Source: Haloarcula taiwanensis (lineage in GTDB: Archaea > Halobacteriota > Halobacteria > Halobacteriales > Haloarculaceae). From it: a stretch of 64,000 bases of DNA. The stretch is from positions 62,001-126,000 of the forward strand of contig CP019155.1 in assembly GCA_002844335.1 (NCBI GenBank), given 5' to 3'. Position 1 is the stretch's first letter, and every line of letters starts with the position of its first letter. Positions 62,497 to 64,000 of the stretch are shown piece by piece. The notes below the pieces were generated by a model that was not told the DNA's origin, ran no database searches, and saw only the letters and a program-made list of their open reading frames with translations. A program made the translations under genes and the position numbers.

Positions 62497-62612
62497 CTGC
62501 CTCTCCCGGGCACGGAGCTATCACTGAGACCACTGTCGCGGTGAGTGGACACTCGTTCGTGATGCCGCCACCTGTCGGAAACGAAGGGGTTCAGTCGCCG
62601 GAATGTGGATGT

Positions 62613-62628
62613 GGGGTTCAATAATAAA
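62613..62628. repeat. Right arm of the 16-bp perfect inverted repeat
   Basis: GGGGTTCAATAATAAA, exact reverse complement of 59611-59626. It sits about 120 bases upstream of the Bat-like ATG on the minus strand. A shorter GGGGTTCA copy is at 62586-62593. Confidence 0.6.
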
Positions 62629-62815
62629 CACCTGATGTCCGATATACTTCGTTGCTAAACAATTTATTATTTCCTCATTCCTGCGGTCGTTCCGATAGAG
62701 TGCCATGGGTCAACGACCGGACCGCACGGAGAGACATGACGGACAGCACATGGACTAACACAGGCGGTCCTCGCTCGTCGTCCAGAGGTCCAGCGGCTCC
62801 CGTCCCAGATCAGCT

Positions 62816-63121
62816 ATGATGGACGTACAACGTCGCTTGATGGAAAAGAGAGCTATCAGGCACATCGAGGCACCGATGTCGGTACCAGTGTTCCAATCCG
62901 TGACCCGGATCTGGCACTTCCCCAGCGGAGACGCTCTGCTCGAACGTACCGGGCATCGTGACTGCCTGATTCCGGATGTCGACCGGGTCGATGTTCCAGT
63001 GCGCGGAACGGAACAGGTTGCGGATGCTGTGGCACTCGATACGGACACCACTGTTCGGATAGCAGATAGAACAGGCAATCTAGTAGTAACAAAATTTGAT
63101 AGTAATTTGAATATAGGATAA
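62816..63121 (+). CDS. Possible 101-residue hypothetical protein
   Basis: An open frame from two adjacent ATGs. The second half is Asp-rich ('VADAVALDTDTTVRIADRTG'), as in this genome's proteins, but the first half is not and no motif is visible. It lies in the same direction as gdh with 120 bases between. It may be a small real gene or a chance frame. Confidence 0.3.
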   Translation: MMDVQRRLMEKRAIRHIEAPMSVPVFQSVTRIWHFPSGDALLERTGHRDCLIPDVDRVDVPVRGTEQVADAVALDTDTTVRIADRTGNLVVTKFDSNLNIG

Positions 63122-63241
63122 TATTTCCTGAGCTAAAGCGCCGACGTAAGCCGCTCTGTTAGCTTTATCTGTAACCATACATATGATTATTTTCTGGTAA
63201 AAATGGATAGCTTTTGGTATCTCGATGGGTCTCATGGACAC

Positions 63242-64000
63242 ATGTCTGATGTAAATCCGTACCAGAGCCTGCGGACGCAGATCGATGCAGCAGCACAATA
63301 CGTGGACATCTCAGAGGGACAACTGGAACGGCTGAAAGCACCCGAGCGTATACTGGAAACGAACCTCTCTGTCGAGATGGACGACGGGTCAGTCGAGGTG
63401 TTCCGTGCGTATCGGTCGCAGTTCAATGGTGACCGTGGCCCGTACAAGGGCGGAATCCGCTATCACCCGCAAGTAGACCGCGACGAGGTCAAGGCGCTTT
63501 CGGGGTGGATGGTGTACAAGACGGCGACGAGCGACATCCCGCTCGGCGGTGGGAAAGGCGGCATCGTCATCGATCCGAGCAACTATTCCGAGAGCGAACT
63601 CGAACGGGTCACGCGCTCGTTCGCGAAGGAGCTGACGCCACTGATTGGAGCCGACCGCGACGTGCCTGCCCCTGACGTTAACACGGGCCAGCGCGAGATG
63701 AACTGGATCAAGGACACCTACGAGACACTGGAACACACGACCGAGCCCGGCGTCATCACCGGAAAGGACCTCGCAAGCGGCGGCAGCGAAGGCCGCGTCG
63801 AAGCGACCGGACGGTCGACAGTCGTCGCGGCGCGTGAAGCCTTCGAGTATCTCGGCAAGGACCTCAAAGGCGCGACGGTGGCGGTTCAGGGCTACGGGAA
63901 CGCCGGCTGGATCGCGGCGAAACTCATCTACGAGATGGGGGCCAATGTCGTCGCCGTGTCCGATTCGAGCGGGGCGATCTACAGCGAATCGTCGTTCGAC
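63242..64000 (+). CDS. Second glutamate dehydrogenase family gene, cut by the window edge
   Basis: 253 residues are in view from the ATG at 63242; an in-frame ATG at 63203 adds 13 residues. '[20 protein letters not shown]' and '[20 protein letters not shown]' are the substrate loops, with catalytic Lys in the 'GGGKGG' loop and Asp in '[15 protein letters not shown]'. The NAD(P) loop is '[19 protein letters not shown]'. It differs clearly from the gene at 58067 (Gly-Lys-Gly site 'GGAKGG' there), so it is a separate paralogue. It lies on the far side of the Bat-like regulator. Confidence 0.9.
   Translation, partial: MSDVNPYQSLRTQIDAAAQYVDISEGQLERLKAPERILETNLSVEMDDGSVEVFRAYRSQFNGDRGPYKGGIRYHPQVDRDEVKALSGWMVYKTATSDIPLGGGKGGIVIDPSNYSESELERVTRSFAKELTPLIGADRDVPAPDVNTGQREMNWIKDTYETLEHTTEPGVITGKDLASGGSEGRVEATGRSTVVAAREAFEYLGKDLKGATVAVQGYGNAGWIAAKLIYEMGANVVAVSDSSGAIYSESSFD

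Larger units (their letters stand above)
62497..63241. other. Intergenic stretch between Bat-like gene and second gdh
   Basis: 745 bases. Holds the right arm of the inverted repeat (62613-62628), a minus-strand promoter for the Bat-like gene and an AT-rich stretch (about 63080-63240) before gdh. A plus-strand frame at 62816-63121 is considered below. Confidence 0.4.

Noticed and set aside
1-64000. tRNA or rRNA genes
   Set aside because: I looked for cloverleaf and conserved rRNA text and saw none; a tRNA search tool would be needed to exclude an odd one.

Overview
This window looks like a piece of a halophilic archaeal chromosome, most like the genus Haloarcula. The predicted proteins are rich in Asp and Glu, the GC content is high, and many genes have a TATA-like box 25-30 bases before an ATG with no leader. 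Secretion signals include Tat-type lipoproteins. The urease gene order (B-C-A-G-D-E-F) and the salactin/volactin-type actin are haloarchaeal. Family names come from reading motifs; no database search was possible.

Layout. 1-1154: tail of a thioredoxin-reductase-like flavoprotein and a glutamine amidotransferase. 1195-8049: a sulfur module with DsrE-like, TusA-like, a rhodanese/metallo-beta-lactamase (persulfide dioxygenase type) fusion, a two-gene YeeE/YedE (thiosulfate-type) transporter, a PiT-like permease, a universal stress protein, a 53-residue membrane peptide and a TauE-type exporter. 8050-13950: an accessory stretch with a broken HxlR regulator, an IS200/IS605-type end scar, membrane proteins (DUF4870-like, DUF6498-like), a transposase tail remnant and a twice-frameshifted membrane gene. 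14072-18393: a cytoskeleton-like locus with an actin homologue, a membrane protein and two zinc-ribbon proteins with acidic linkers. 18697-20847: endonuclease III and an SNF transporter.

21024-31817: a nitrogen module. The urea-type ABC transporter urtABCDE (minus strand) is divergent from ureBCAGDEF (plus strand), whose genes are nearly all fused by 1-4 base overlaps. 31919-41992: methyltransferase, DUF302, a Cys-containing HTH regulator, thioredoxin, a DsrE-like protein, a CoA-disulfide-reductase-like flavoprotein, a calcium-type P-ATPase, two pyridoxamine-oxidase-fold proteins and universal stress proteins. 42128-49371: N2O reductase maturation genes (nosL, nosD, nosF, nosY, no nosZ in view), their probable regulator and an orphan formate-dehydrogenase-like molybdoenzyme. 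49926-51035: an IMPDH/GMP-reductase-like gene.

51036-51925 holds no convincing gene but carries three related structured units that I read as a tandem family of non-coding RNAs. 51926-62496 encodes three large PAS/GAF signalling proteins, one of which is a Bat-like regulator flanked by a perfect 16-base inverted repeat and by two glutamate dehydrogenase genes (58067-59356 and 63242-end).

The modules fit together as nitrogen assimilation (urea uptake, urease, glutamate dehydrogenases), sulfane-sulfur/redox handling, and anaerobic respiration accessory functions. A recurring TATTGT-N9-ACAATA palindrome in front of tusA, the stress protein at 5638 and the DUF302 gene suggests that the two separated redox blocks share a regulator.
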